64,000 nt of DNA from Ficedula albicollis (lineage: Eukaryota; Chordata; Aves; Passeriformes; Muscicapidae), in NCBI RefSeq assembly GCF_000247815.1, contig NC_021686.1, forward strand, positions 10,328,746 through 10,392,745, written 5' to 3'. The position numbers were made by a program, and so were the translations under genes. The notes beneath the pieces are model-generated. The model made no database searches and was not told the origin of the DNA. It saw only the letters and a list, made by a program, of their open reading frames with translations. How positions within the stretch are numbered: position 1 is the first letter of the stretch; each line of letters begins with the position of its first letter. Positions 1 to 9,285 of the stretch are shown here, in pieces.

Positions 1-239
1 GCAGATGGGCTGAGGGGATGAAACCATCCCAGCAAAGCTGCTCAAGGGGAAGGCAAAGCACCCCCTAAAAGAGTTCAGAGCCAAACATTACCCACCCTCT
101 CTGCCTGCTACCTGCAGTTCTCCCTGCAGCACTGCCACTGGGGCAAGAGCCCAGCAGAAAACCAGGTTTTGTTGTCAGGACAGAACTGGGTTCTGTCACC
201 CCAAAGAGAGTGTGGCACCTCCAGAGCCAGGTGCAGATG

Positions 240-350
240 GGCACTGGAGGATGCAAAACCATGTTGGGGGGATGCAGGGGGGATGCAGATGGATGCAAAG
301 CCATGCAGAGAGATGCAGAGTGATGCATTGCACTGGGAGGATGCACAGAG
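240..350 (+). repeat. Degenerate ATGCA-rich repeat
   Basis: ggatgca/gatgca words recur at irregular spacing (ggatgcaaaacc, ggatgcagatggatgcaaag, gagatgcagagtgatgcatt). This looks like a decayed short tandem repeat. Confidence 0.6.
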
Positions 351-380
351 AGCTGCTGGTTGATGGTCTGGGGAGCCAGT

Positions 381-470
381 GGACTCAGCAAAGGAAGGGT
401 TTAATCCTGAAATATCCTGAAATCCAGAACGGACTCAGCAAAGGAAGGGTTTAATCCTGAAATCCAGAAC
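381..470 (+). repeat. 50/40-bp tandem duplication
   Basis: The unit starting ggactcagcaaaggaagggt occurs at 381-430 and again at 431-470. The first copy carries an extra 10-bp internal repeat (aatatcctga), so the lengths are 50 and 40 bp. Otherwise they are identical. Confidence 0.9.
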
Positions 471-1865
471 AGGGCTGGCGGTGGCTGCCCAAACTACAGG
501 AACAACCTCAGGCAGGGCAGGGTGGCAGCCACTGCCTTGGCTGTGACAGGAGCTCATGGGGGACCATGTCTGGAGGTGCTGGAGAGCCACAGAGCATCCT
601 CAGAGGCTGTAGGGGGGGAGATGAGTTTTGGGGCACAGAGGATGAGGCCACTGGGGCACATGGCCGAGGGAAATGGGGCTCCAGTCCACACAGCCCCAGA
701 ATTCTACAGCTGAAACCACACTGCCTGATCCCTGCTCAGCGAGGAGGGACAAACCACCCCCAAGTGCTTCTCACTTCCCTCTTGAGGGCTCACCAGGGTG
801 GAAACTGCAAGTCTCTGGTGCTATTTACAGAAGTGAGTTTCCCCTGCAAAACCCAAGAGCCAGCAGGCTGGGACCACCTCTCCAGGGCTGTGTCCCTGCT
901 CTGCCACACCCAACCAGCTCAGCAATGCCGAAATCAGGATTTCCCTCCCAGTGGCAGACTCCAGCTCAGCAATGATCTCATCCATTTTACCAGATATACG
1001 ACATGTGACTTGTGGCAGTGTCGCAGTGTCCCTGTGGTTGTGTCTCCTCTCCTGGTCCTTGCTCCAAGCCCTGTGGTCCATGGGATGGTGCCAGTGCTGC
1101 TTCCCACCCTCCTGCAGGATCTGGGGTGTGTGATGGGCCACATCAAAACACAAGATGCTGCAGGGCTCCTCTGCTTTGGGCTCTGCTCCCCATGAGCAGG
1201 ATCAGCCTCCAATGTCCCTGCAATGGACACAACAGCAAAACACCCTCTGGCCTCTCCATTCCTACTCCACATGGCAAGCACAAAATAGGAGTTTTTGAAC
1301 CAAACAGAAAAACCCTGATGCTGCTCCACGGATGTTTTTAGTAACAGGTATTGCTGCTTCCTTCCTCCTTCAGCTGCTTCTGCAGAAAGCTCCCTCTAGG
1401 CTGAGCTGAGTCACCGTTCTGCCACCCTCCCAGCACCTCGTGCCTCTGCCTGGCACCACTGCCAAAGCCATGCCCAGCATCTCTGCAGGAATCAGGGACC
1501 AACCTCTGGCTGACAGCAGTGCAGAGGTAGCTGTTTCCCTCTATCAAAACAAGCTGAGTTATTAATGTGCTATAAATGTGTTATTAATGCTTTGTGCCCC
1601 GAGCCCAGCCACGACTCAGTTGCCCATGCAGGACATAGCACAGCCCTGCTGCCTCCCAGACATGGATGCACCTGAGAAAATCAGTGTTTAAGGCACCTTA
1701 TCGGGCTCCAGAGACATTCTATGAGTTGTGAGCAGGAGCCAGGACAGTGGTTTGTGCTGACCATCCTGAGGACATGGGAAGGATGGACGCTCCAAGCAAT
1801 GCTTGGTCCTGGCAATTGCTTCTCGGACAGAGTGAAACAAGAAGATGTTTTCTTTCTCTGAAGAA

Positions 1866-2042
1866 AGCATCCCACTGGCCCAGGCTGCCCAGGGCAGTGG
1901 TGGAATCACCATCCCTGGAGGGTTTAGAAGGTGTTTAATGTGGCCCTTGGGGACGTGGTTCATCAGTGAACATGGCAGTGCTGGGGGATGGTTGGACTCG
2001 ATGACCTTAGAGGGCTCTTCCAGACTCTATTGTTCTGGGATT
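1866..2042 (+). mobile_element. CR1 LINE 3' fragment
   Basis: A diverged, 5'-truncated CR1 tail. Phrases typical of avian CR1 3' ends appear in order: caggctgcccagggcagtgg, atcaccatccctggagg, gttggactcgatgacctta and the terminal attctg words. No coding capacity remains. Confidence 0.8.
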
Positions 2043-2446
2043 CTGCTGCAGTCCTGTGATGCAAGAGCAGGTGCTGCAGAGCTCCCGCTCCACCAAGGCC
2101 CTCTGAAACGTGACCACCTGTCCCAGGACACCTGTCCCTGGTCCTGGTGACACATCACCCCCCAGTGTCCCCCCACCCTGTCCCCAGCAGCCCAGGGACC
2201 CCACGAGCCAATGCAAGGTGCTGAGTGCGCAGCCAATTTGCATGGAAGGGACAAGGGGAAACCCCAGGAAATGCACAGCCCAGGCATTAATCAAATCTCT
2301 CTAATAATAAACCCCTGAGGCGTGCAGGGGCTCAGGGCTGCAGCTCGTGGGGCCATGGCAGAAGCCAAGGGGGAGTAGAGGCAGCTGGAGAGTCAGACGT
2401 GAGTGACCCCATGGAGGGGCTGCAGGGGGGTGGATGGGGCTGAGGG

Positions 2447-2700
2447 GTTTGTCTGTGCCAGGGCTTGGGGCTGCTCATGCTCCCAGGGTTTGGGGTTTGT
2501 CTGTGCCAGGGCTTGGGGCTGCTCATGCTCCCAGGGTTTGGGGTTTGTCTGTGCCAGGGCTTGGGGCTGCTCATGCTCCCAGGGTTTGGGGTTTGTCTGT
2601 GCCAGGGCTTGGGGCTGCTCATGCTCTCAGGGTTTGGGGTTTGTCTGTGCCAGGGCTTGGGGTTAGTCATGCTCCTGGGTTTGAGGTTGGTTGTGCTCCC
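2447..2700 (+). repeat. 48-bp minisatellite (about five copies)
   Basis: Units begin gtttgtctgtgccagggctt at 2447, 2495, 2543, 2591 and 2639, an exact 48-bp period. The first four are almost identical and the last is diverged. Because 48 is a multiple of three, the array is open in several frames and gives repetitive false ORFs on both strands. Confidence 0.93.
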
Positions 2701-2763
2701 ATGGCCAGCAGGTCTGCTCAGAGCTCCCACCCTGCTGAAGGTGGGCAGAGCTGTGGGGCTGGA

Positions 2764-3018
2764 CATGGAATAACAGAATGGTTTGAGCTTAATTCTCATG
2801 CAACCCCCTGCCATGGGCAGGGACACCTTCCACTGTCCTCGGTTGCTCCAAGCCCCTCCAGCCTGGCCTTGGACACTTCCAGGGATGGGGCAGCCACAGC
2901 TTCTCTGGGCACCCTGTGCCAGGGCCTCCCCACCCTCACAGGGAGGGTTTTTTTCCTGATAACAAATCTAAAACTACCCTCCTTCAGCTTACAGCCATTC
3001 CCCCTTGTCCTGTGGTTG
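2764..3018 (-). mobile_element. CR1 LINE fragment
   Basis: Reverse-oriented CR1 3' portion. On the + strand it reads agaatggtttgagctt, ccatgggcagggacaccttc, cagcctggccttggacactt, gccacagcttctctgggcac and gccattcccccttgtcctgtgg, the usual reverse complement of an avian CR1 tail. It is 5'-truncated and non-coding. Confidence 0.85.
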
Positions 3019-3231
3019 ATTGAAGCTTGGCATGAGGGGTCTGTGGGGGAATTCAGAGGGTGCTGGTGGTTGAGAGGCACAGGGAAAGACTCACCTGGCT
3101 CTGCTGGAAAATCCATGGTGAGAAGTCCATGCTGGCAGCACCACATGTACCTTGGGACTCCCCAAGGAGGGGAAGATCTGTCCTAGATGAGGGCAAACAT
3201 CTCCTTGGACGTGTCCTCGCAGCATCTGGGA

Positions 3232-3241
3232 GGGAGTTCCC
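3232..3241 (+). promoter_or_regulatory. kappa-B-like site
   Basis: GGGAGTTCCC fits the NF-kappa-B consensus GGGRNWYYCC exactly and lies about 145 bases upstream of the TATA candidate. Such a site would suit a B-cell receptor gene, but a single 10-bp match in GC-rich DNA is weak evidence. Confidence 0.2.
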
Positions 3242-3385
3242 AGCCTGCAGCCCCTCAGCTTTAACCCAGATCTGCTTCCCATCAATAACCCCAGCTAGGT
3301 CAAGGATGGCTCAGCTCTCTGCCATCCCCAGGGCTTGCAGTAACCCCCAAAGGGCTTCCTGCCACCCCCGGGGGGCTTCTCTGGG

Positions 3386-3392
3386 TATAAAG
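3386..3392 (+). promoter_or_regulatory. TATA box candidate upstream of TNFRSF13B
   Basis: A TATAAAG heptamer lies about 340 bases upstream of the candidate TACI start codon. Transcription would start near 3415 and give a 5' leader of about 310 nt. That leader contains a minimal upstream ORF (ATG TCC TGA at 3421-3429). Only motif and position support this; no expression evidence is available. Confidence 0.3.
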
Positions 3393-3727
3393 TTTGTCCC
3401 AAGAGCATCTGAGGAGTGCAATGTCCTGAACCTCGCTCTGCCCTGGGGATGTCTCCACTCAGCTCGGCAGAAAGTGATTATTTAATTGTACAGAAATGTA
3501 AATTGAACAATTGGGAGTGTCAGGCCAGCATCCCAGTGCAGAGGGGGCATTTCCCTGGGAATGGGAGGGTTTCAGTGCTGCCCCAGTGGGACCCAGCCCA
3601 TCCTCAGCCCCTCTGCAGGGTGGGCAGAGGCAGGAGAGACGTGCAAAGTGCTCGATCTCTGCACACTCCTGAGTCCTGGAGAGAGAGGAGAAATCCTGGC
3701 AGAGTGCAGGGGATTCTCTGAATAAAA

Positions 3728-3794
3728 ATGAAAGGTTTGGCTTTGAGCAGCAGCTCAGCCTTGGAGCAGGCAGAGGCCAAAGCTGCAGCTTTGG
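3728..3794 (+). CDS. TNFRSF13B: TNFRSF13B candidate coding exon 1
   Basis: Predicted first exon of 22 codons plus one base. It starts MKGLALSSSS and ends in a consensus GTAAGT donor at 3795. It leaves the frame in phase 1, which is what the exon at 4623 needs (G joined to CC gives Ala). The first human coding exon also ends in phase 1 and encodes a short, poorly conserved, signal-less N-terminus, so sequence similarity cannot confirm this one. Position -3 of the start is A. The alternative is that translation begins at the ATG at 4625 in the next exon (MDGTG...), with 5' UTR spliced to it. Confidence 0.5.
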
Positions 3795-6700
3795 GTAAGT
3801 TTTAAACCTTTGGGCTCCTTCAGCACCAGCATCTCCCACCCGTGCAGGAAACAGCTGCAGCTCCAGGCAGGGATGTGGCTCTGGGAGCCCTCTCAGGCAG
3901 CAAAGGGCACATTGCCATTTCCATTTCCACCAGGGCCACCCTGGTGCTGGGTTAGAGCTCCCTACAGCTGCTCTGTCATGCTGGCTGCAGACCCCGCTTT
4001 TATCAGCCAGCTAGTTCTTCAAAATGTAACTTTTTGAGCAGGTTTTTATGCTGCTGAGAACTGCTGCTGTGCCTCTGGTATCACATCCAGCGCACTGGGG
4101 CAGCAGAGGATGGGACAAGCAGCCTGTGATAGGGACAAGAGCACGTCCACCTCCAGCTGGCACTGGTTAAACTGGTGCCTAAAGTCTCCTGGGGAGGTTT
4201 CCTCCTCCTCCTGCTGCTCCGACTCGCCTTATTCATCAGCCTGGGTTTCACTAGAAACCGGAACACCCGAGAGAAAGGGCAGGAATGACACACAAGGTGT
4301 TTCTGGTATTTTCAGAACAGCCTGTAAAGTCAGGAATAGCCCCCAGTGTTTGTGGCAGCTGCAGGGATCCCCAGACCCTCGGGGCACAGCTTGGGGCCAC
4401 CTCTAACCAGGGTGGGCTCTCTGTGTGTCCCCTGGGACTGGCACAGGACACACACAGAGTGTGAGAAGCAGATTTGGCCATGTGCTCTTGCTCTGGGAGC
4501 AGAGAGGGCTGAGGGACAGCCTGGATCTTCTGCCAGGGGTCCCAGCCCTAGAAAGGGATGAGGTGGCTGCAGAGCAGCCCAGTGGTGGCCACCTGATACC
4601 TACCTGTGTCTCTGTGCTGCAGCCATGGATGGGACAGGTGTGGGGCAGGATGCCATGAAGAACTGCACTGACCAGGAGTACTGGGACACCCTCGTTTTCC
4701 AGTGCATCCCCTGTAGCCTCACGTGCAGCCAGCCCCAGAGCAGGAGGTGTGATGCTGTGTGTGGTGAGTGCTGGGCTGCCCCTGGATGGAAGAGTCAGGG
4801 ATGGGGCAAAGCTGGGAGGGAGGATCAGACCCAGGGTGAGCCCCAGGCCAGGCTCTGAGCCAGCTCAGCTTTGCAGACCCAAAACCACAGGGGGATGTGA
4901 CAACTTCCCATGGATGGGCTGGGGCTGGCAACAGCTCAGGAGTGAGGCCAGGACCAAGTGCCTGCACCTCTGCAGTGCTCCCCTGCGGGGTCACCGGGCT
5001 GCACCCACACTCGTGTCCCCTGTTGGGGCCACCCCACCCCCCAAAGGCAGGGCTGGGAGCCACCAGCTCCTGTGGATGTGGATAATGATAAACCCCATCC
5101 TGGGACAGGCACTGAGTGTCCTGAAAACAGGTGGGGAGGAGGACAAGGGACAAATGAACTTTGCACCCCAGCCCTGTGCCTGTTTCCTTCCTTGACTCAT
5201 GGGCTGAGGCGGCTTCACCCTGTCCCAGAGCTCTTTCAGTGAACATCTCCCTGCTGAGGACAGGAGATGCCATTCCTGTATCCCAAGCCAGTGCTGAGGC
5301 AGGTTTTGGGGTGTCCCAAAAAGCTGTGCAAGCTCAGGGCAGCAGCAGCAGCTCTCAGAGCCGCAGGCAGGAGCTCCCAGGTGAGCACAGCTGCCTTTCC
5401 CCAGCTCTCCAGCCAGACACCACCCCAAATCCCATCGGCCTGTCACCCTGGAGCCCTGCAGAGGTTGTCAGTGCTTCGGGCAGTGGGCAGGGGAAACACC
5501 TGTGTGCCACCCTGTGCCTCCAGAGCAGTGAGCTGGGCTCATCCTCTCGGGAATCCGGGCCTTGGGGTGGTGGGGGATGTGCTGAGGACTCTGTGATCAT
5601 CTCCTCCCCTCTCCTCTCATCTCCTCCCCCAGAGTCCATGGACTGCAACAAGAGACCTGGATTTTACTACGATGAGCTTGTGAAGATCTGCATCAAGTGC
5701 AGCTTGGTGTGTGGGCAGCACCCCAAGGAATGTGCCCTGTCCTGCGAGCGTGAGTTGGGCAAGGGGCACCAAAACACCCCCTTTGTCCCAGGGGACTGCA
5801 CTTTTGGGGGCTGCCATTTCCCTGGGGCTGGGGAAAAGCAGCCAGGACATCTCTTTCCCGTTTTCTCCACCCTACAGTGGTTTTTCCTCATGTGCTGGTG
5901 TTTTACAGGCTGGGCAGCTCCCCCAGCCGGGGTGGAATTGGCAGCTGTGGATCCCACCCGGCCGAGCTGCCCCCAGCCCTCAGGGAGCAGGGGGGGACAG
6001 GTAGATCTCCAAAATCTCCAAGTCCTAAACTGGGGTTGAAACAATCCCTGGAGATGGGGGAGGGCGTGAATGGGGCGTGGGAAGGGATCTCCTCTACCTG
6101 ACCGTGGGAGAGAAGTGCCAGCGAACAGAGTGGATACAGAGCTGCTGCGGGACTCCTTCGCAGGGGAGGGCACAGGAGCTGTCAGCTCTTTCCCCATCAG
6201 AAAGTCACCGCAGGGGTGTCTCAGCTCGCCCATCTCTAGTCACCGCAGGGGTGTCTCAGCTCGTCCATCTCTCCGTCCCACAGCCACGCCCGCGGGGCCG
6301 GCGGCGCTGGAGCAGAGGGCGTGTGCGGAGCAGGAGCCGTGGCTGGTGCTGTACCTGCTGCTGGGGCTCTGCCTCTGCAGCCTCGCCTGCTCCCTGCTGC
6401 TGGGCTGGACTCACCTGCGCAGGAGGGGACAGGGCGTGTCCTGCCAGGCCGGCGCCGGGACCTGCCACCGCGCGGGGGACCCTGCCAAAGGTGGGTGCTG
6501 GCAGCGCGGGGGGCACTGCGAGAGCGTGGGGAGCTTGGGGGGCTGAAAGCAGAGCCAGTTCCTAACAGGGGAGGGAGAAAAAGCAAAGAGAGCGAGTGTG
6601 AGACTGGGAGAGGAGCAGGACTGGGTCCCTGTGCCCCTCAGTCGCTCCCTGCAAAGCCCCAGCACCTCTCCAGTCTCCATCCAGACTCTGAGAGAACAAA

Positions 6701-7500
6701 CACCCGTTCCAGAAAAACCCAGTTTTAGTTCTGCACCCAGAGGGGCTTCACAAGTCCTTGTGTTAGCGAGAAAAGGAGAAAGGATCACGTGGAACAATTC
6801 AACACGGAAAAGGTGTTTTTATTCTTCCTCCTTTTCTTCTGTCCTGCCTTTCCAAAGAAAAATTGCCTACTTACCTGTTTCTGCACACACATCACACACA
6901 TCCATGTTTACATACATCCACCTCAAAGCCATGAATGTCAAAAATCACAGAGGAAGACCCCATGAGCCAATGTGACACCTGGAGTCACTCCAAGGACTGT
7001 CCCATTCCTGAAGGACACAGGGATCAAAGGGTCATTTTTAAGATAAGCCACCAGGTCTGGAGAGATTTTCTGGGTGTTTAGGTGATGCAGTGAGTCCAAG
7101 CTGGGAGCTGGGTGTCCTCTCCAGTTCCAGGAGCAGCTTTTCACAGGTTCCAGTGCAGCACTTCAGAGCATTCTCAGGTAAAAGCTGCTCCTAAACCCCT
7201 CAGCTGACAGAGAGTTTATTTGCAGATCGGCTGGTGGAGGCTGGCAGTGTTGGTGATGGATTCACCAGCATCAGAATCCCAGAGCCAGTGGAAACCTGTG
7301 GCTTCTGCTTCCCTGGACATGGCTCTGCTGTACAAGAGACCAAATCCTGCCCCAGCAGCTCCTGTCACCCTGGGGAAAGGGCTGCTCCCTCCTTCTCTGG
7401 GATCTGCAGCACGGGAAGCGCTGGGGCCGTTCCCAGCCCTGACGACGGCCACTTCAAAATCATCTGCTCTCCTTCCCAAGAGAAGACACCCATGGTGTGA
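3728..7500 (+). CDS. TNFRSF13B: TACI receptor, TNFRSF13B (five-exon coding span)
   Basis: Coding span join(3728-3794, 4623-4763, 5633-5749, 6284-6490, 7226-7500): 807 nt, 268 codons plus a TGA stop, with GT-AG introns and matching phases throughout. TACI is a B-cell surface receptor of the TNF-receptor superfamily that binds BAFF and APRIL and signals through TRAFs, MyD88 and CAML. Seen here: two six-cysteine domains (about residues 37-69 and 74-107), each with the ligand-contact DxL motif (DTL 44-46, DEL 83-85); a hydrophobic helix at about 129-150 followed by basic HLRRRG; and a tail with PEPVETCGFCFP, nearly the same as the human tail block. There is no signal peptide, as expected for a type III protein. 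It is somewhat shorter than human TACI (293 aa), mainly in the extracellular stalk. No frameshift or internal stop was seen. Identity is very secure; only the first exon is a prediction. Confidence 0.9.
3795..4622 (+). other. TNFRSF13B intron 1
   Basis: GC-rich intron of 828 bp between the candidate first exon and the CRD1 exon (GTAAGT...GCAG). No repeat or further coding exon was recognised in it. Confidence 0.5.
4623..4763 (+). CDS. TNFRSF13B: TNFRSF13B exon 2, first cysteine-rich domain
   Basis: The acceptor is ...tgctgcag and the donor G|GTGAGTG. The exon encodes 46 full codons including CTDQEYWDTL and ends at the sixth cysteine (...CDAVC). All six cysteines of a TACI-type ligand-binding domain are present, and the W-D-T-L turn supplies the DxL motif that contacts BAFF or APRIL. 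In human TACI the matching stretch is PEEQYWDPL. An in-frame ATG at 4625 just inside the exon is an alternative start. Confidence 0.9.
4764..5632 (+). other. TNFRSF13B intron 2
   Basis: GC-rich intron of 869 bp (GTGAGT...CCCCCAG) separating the two cysteine-rich domain exons. The open frames on both strands here reflect base composition. A C/T-rich tract (ctcctcccctctcctctcat) forms the acceptor's pyrimidine tract. Confidence 0.85.
5633..5749 (+). CDS. TNFRSF13B: TNFRSF13B exon 3, second cysteine-rich domain
   Basis: The acceptor is ctcctcccccag and the donor C|GTGAGT. The exon encodes 38 full codons. CNKRPGFYYDELVKIC and CGQHPKECALSCE match the human CRD2 pattern (FYDHLL and CGQHPKQCAYFCE). 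Six cysteines and the DEL motif are intact, so the domain should be able to bind ligand. In human TACI this domain carries most of the ligand affinity. Splice phase is 1 on both sides. Confidence 0.93.
5750..6283 (+). other. TNFRSF13B intron 3
   Basis: Intron of 534 bp (GTGAGT...CCACAG). Its last 80 bases contain a 35-bp tandem duplication (6203-6272). No other structure was recognised. Confidence 0.85.
6203..6272 (+). repeat. 35-bp tandem duplication at TNFRSF13B exon 4 acceptor
   Basis: Two adjacent copies (6203-6237 and 6238-6272) of a unit beginning agtcaccgcaggggtgtctc, differing at one or two bases. The second copy ends 11 bases before the acceptor AG at 6282-6283. The duplication therefore lies in the branch-point and pyrimidine-tract zone. 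Confidence 0.9.
6284..6490 (+). CDS. TNFRSF13B: TNFRSF13B exon 4, stalk and transmembrane helix
   Basis: The acceptor is tccgtcccacag and the donor AAAG|GTGGGT. The exon encodes a short Pro/Ala-rich stalk (PTPAGPAALEQ), a membrane helix (YLLLGLCLCSLACSLLLGW) and a basic stop-transfer stretch (HLRRRGQG). The GLCLC core is shared with the human helix. Only about 20 residues separate the last CRD2 cysteine from the helix, against about 60 in human TACI. The exon is markedly GC- and CpG-rich, and a 35-bp tandem duplication lies just upstream of its acceptor. Confidence 0.9.
6491..7225 (+). other. TNFRSF13B intron 4
   Basis: Intron of 735 bp (GTGGGT...TTTGCAG) before the cytoplasmic tail exon. 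Nothing further was recognised in it. Confidence 0.85.
7226..7500 (+). CDS. TNFRSF13B: TNFRSF13B exon 5, cytoplasmic tail and stop
   Basis: The acceptor is gagtttatttgcag; the reading frame runs 90 codons to TGA at 7498-7500. PEPVETCGFCFPG is the clearest diagnostic block and is nearly identical to human PEPVETCSFCFPE. The junction reads AK-D-RLVEAGS, which parallels human AKSSQDHAMEAGS. The C-terminal DDGHFKIICSPSQE resembles human DSGLGIVCVPAQE. This region carries the adaptor-binding function of the family. Confidence 0.94.
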
Positions 7501-8430
7501 CCACAGTGGATGTCCCAGCACGGGGTCAGAGTGGAGGGATGCTCCCTCTGCCCCAAGTCAAAGCTGCTTCACCCTCTTGCCAATGACTGGAACAGCCTCT
7601 ACCCAGCCCAGGCTGTGCCAAGGGCTGTGGGGTACAGACAGGGCTGGAGGTTGCACAGAGCTGTTTGCTTCCACTCAGGAAACTAAATCCCCATTACTCT
7701 TGTGCATTCCCAGTGAAAGAAATCGCTTCCCATGTAGCAGCATCTGACTTCATCCTCCACCTTGACCTCGGTGCCATTGGGGAGGTCTCATGGGGGCCTT
7801 TCCATCCTGGTTCCAGCACCAGCATCCCTGCAAAGGATCCAGTGATCCCATGGAGAGCTCACCTCTCCCTGCTTGGAGACTCCTTCATTATCAGAACAAT
7901 TTCCAGCACAGCTGTAAACGTCTCAAACATGGAATTGGATCCAAGGATTTACTGGTGACATTTATAAGGAGGCAGTGTGGGAAGCTCCAGTGTCAGATTC
8001 CAGCACTGCCATGGGTGATGGTGAGGCTTTGCCTCATGAATGGGACACGATGCTGCACATGAGGAGCTGGGACAGGCACCAAAATCCTCAGTGGAATTGG
8101 GTTTCAATATGAAAATTCAGCCAAGGCTCAGATCTTTCTACAAAACTGGATTTATGTATATCTGACCTGGGTTATTCTGAAGAGCTGGTAAAAGTGAGGA
8201 GTCCGCTGGAGTTAAAGCTGCTTTGAGAGAATATTTTTATCTAACCTGGCTTTGAAAGCTATCATGGAAAAATAGGGGTTTCAATGTGTAACTTGGAGTC
8301 CTCTTTTCCACTAAAGGAGACTGTAGAATTTTTTGTTTGGTGAAGAATCACTCCTGGTAGTAGCCCATCCCCTCCACTGTCTCAAACTAGATCTTTGAGC
8401 TTGAAAGAATAAATGTAATTCAATATATGC
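7501..8430 (+). other. TNFRSF13B: TNFRSF13B 3' UTR (predicted)
   Basis: Sequence after the stop codon becomes AT-richer and reaches an AATAAA hexamer at 8408-8413. This would give a 3' UTR of about 0.9 kb. No downstream GU-rich element was examined in detail, so the end point is approximate. Confidence 0.4.
8408..8413 (+). terminator. Candidate polyadenylation signal of TNFRSF13B
   Basis: The first AATAAA on the + strand noticed after the TACI stop codon. The call rests on the hexamer and its position only. Confidence 0.35.
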
Positions 8431-8566
8431 ACAAATTGGTGCTGGGAAAGCAGACAACTGGAGAAAACATGAGCAGAGTTACAACAGATTCTATCCCTAT
8501 AGAATACAATATAATTCTATATTATACATTCCTTTAAATGTAAATACTTCCTTACCATTAAAAAAG

Positions 8567-9270
8567 GTGTCACCTGGGAGGTTGAGCCTCTCACTCTGGT
8601 CACCTCTGACTGTCTCAGCATCCACAGTCCATGGGCCTCCCGACCTCCAGAGCTTCTCTATGTCCCAGCAAACCTGGAGACCCTCTTGGCCTCCCCTCTC
8701 ACATCAGCACCTTCCCCAGCCTCAGCTCCCTGCTGTGGAATCTGCTCCAGTGCCTCTGCTCTCCTGCTCTCAGTTCCTGGAGTCCCACACCTGTGGTTTC
8801 CTGCCCCACAGCCTCAGCTCCCACAGCCTCCAACACCATGGCCCCAAATCCTCTGGCATCAAGAGCAACCCAGTTCCTCTAGAACTCCAAAAGTCTTTCA
8901 GCCCCAGAAGTCACCTTGGCCTCCACCCCTGCTCAGCCTCAGCTCTCCCTCATTCTGCACCCTGGTATAGATTAACCTCTCCCTCAGCTTCCCCAGGCTC
9001 TCAGTTCCTGTCCCAGCCTCTCTCTTGCTCTGCCACCATCTCTTGCTCTGCTCTTTGTCTTCTACCTCCTTCAGCCTCCCTTTGCACTCCTGCTCTGCTC
9101 CTGCTCTCTGCTCCTCAGGTTCTTGTTTGTGCTCAGACCCCCAAAGCCTCTTGGCTTCTCTCTCCTGCTCCCTCTGCCTTCCTGCAGCCCCATGTCCCTC
9201 ACTGGGGCTCTGCTCCCCCCAGCACTGACAGCCCCACATCTCTTCCTCCTCTGGGTTTCCCTCCCTAGAT
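8567..9270. repeat. C/T-rich low-complexity block
   Basis: About 700 bases strongly biased to C and T on the + strand, with recurring words such as cctcagctccc, ctgctct and cagcctc. It stays open for 233 codons, but the product is almost only Ser, Pro, Leu, Ala and His with no domain. It is more likely a decayed tandem repeat than a gene. Confidence 0.6.
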
Positions 9271-9285
9271 TCTGCAGGGAGAATC

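Larger units (their letters stand above)
1..3231. other. GC-rich intergenic region upstream of TNFRSF13B
   Basis: No credible coding exon was recognised. The stretch holds gatgca-type short repeats, a 50/40-bp duplication, two CR1 remnants and a 48-bp minisatellite, each listed separately. Open frames occur on both strands but follow the base composition or the repeats. Confidence 0.5.

Noticed and set aside
566..1195. 209-codon + strand open frame
   Set aside because: GC-rich intergenic DNA with overlapping frames of similar quality on both strands. No domain or splice structure was seen.
2332..2826. Repetitive 164-codon minus-strand frame and overlapping + strand frames
   Set aside because: All are products of the 48-bp minisatellite, whose period is a multiple of three.
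4719..5273. 184-codon minus-strand frame antisense to TACI
   Set aside because: It covers the end of the CRD1 exon and intron 2 of TACI in GC-rich DNA. It has no domain and is a shadow frame.
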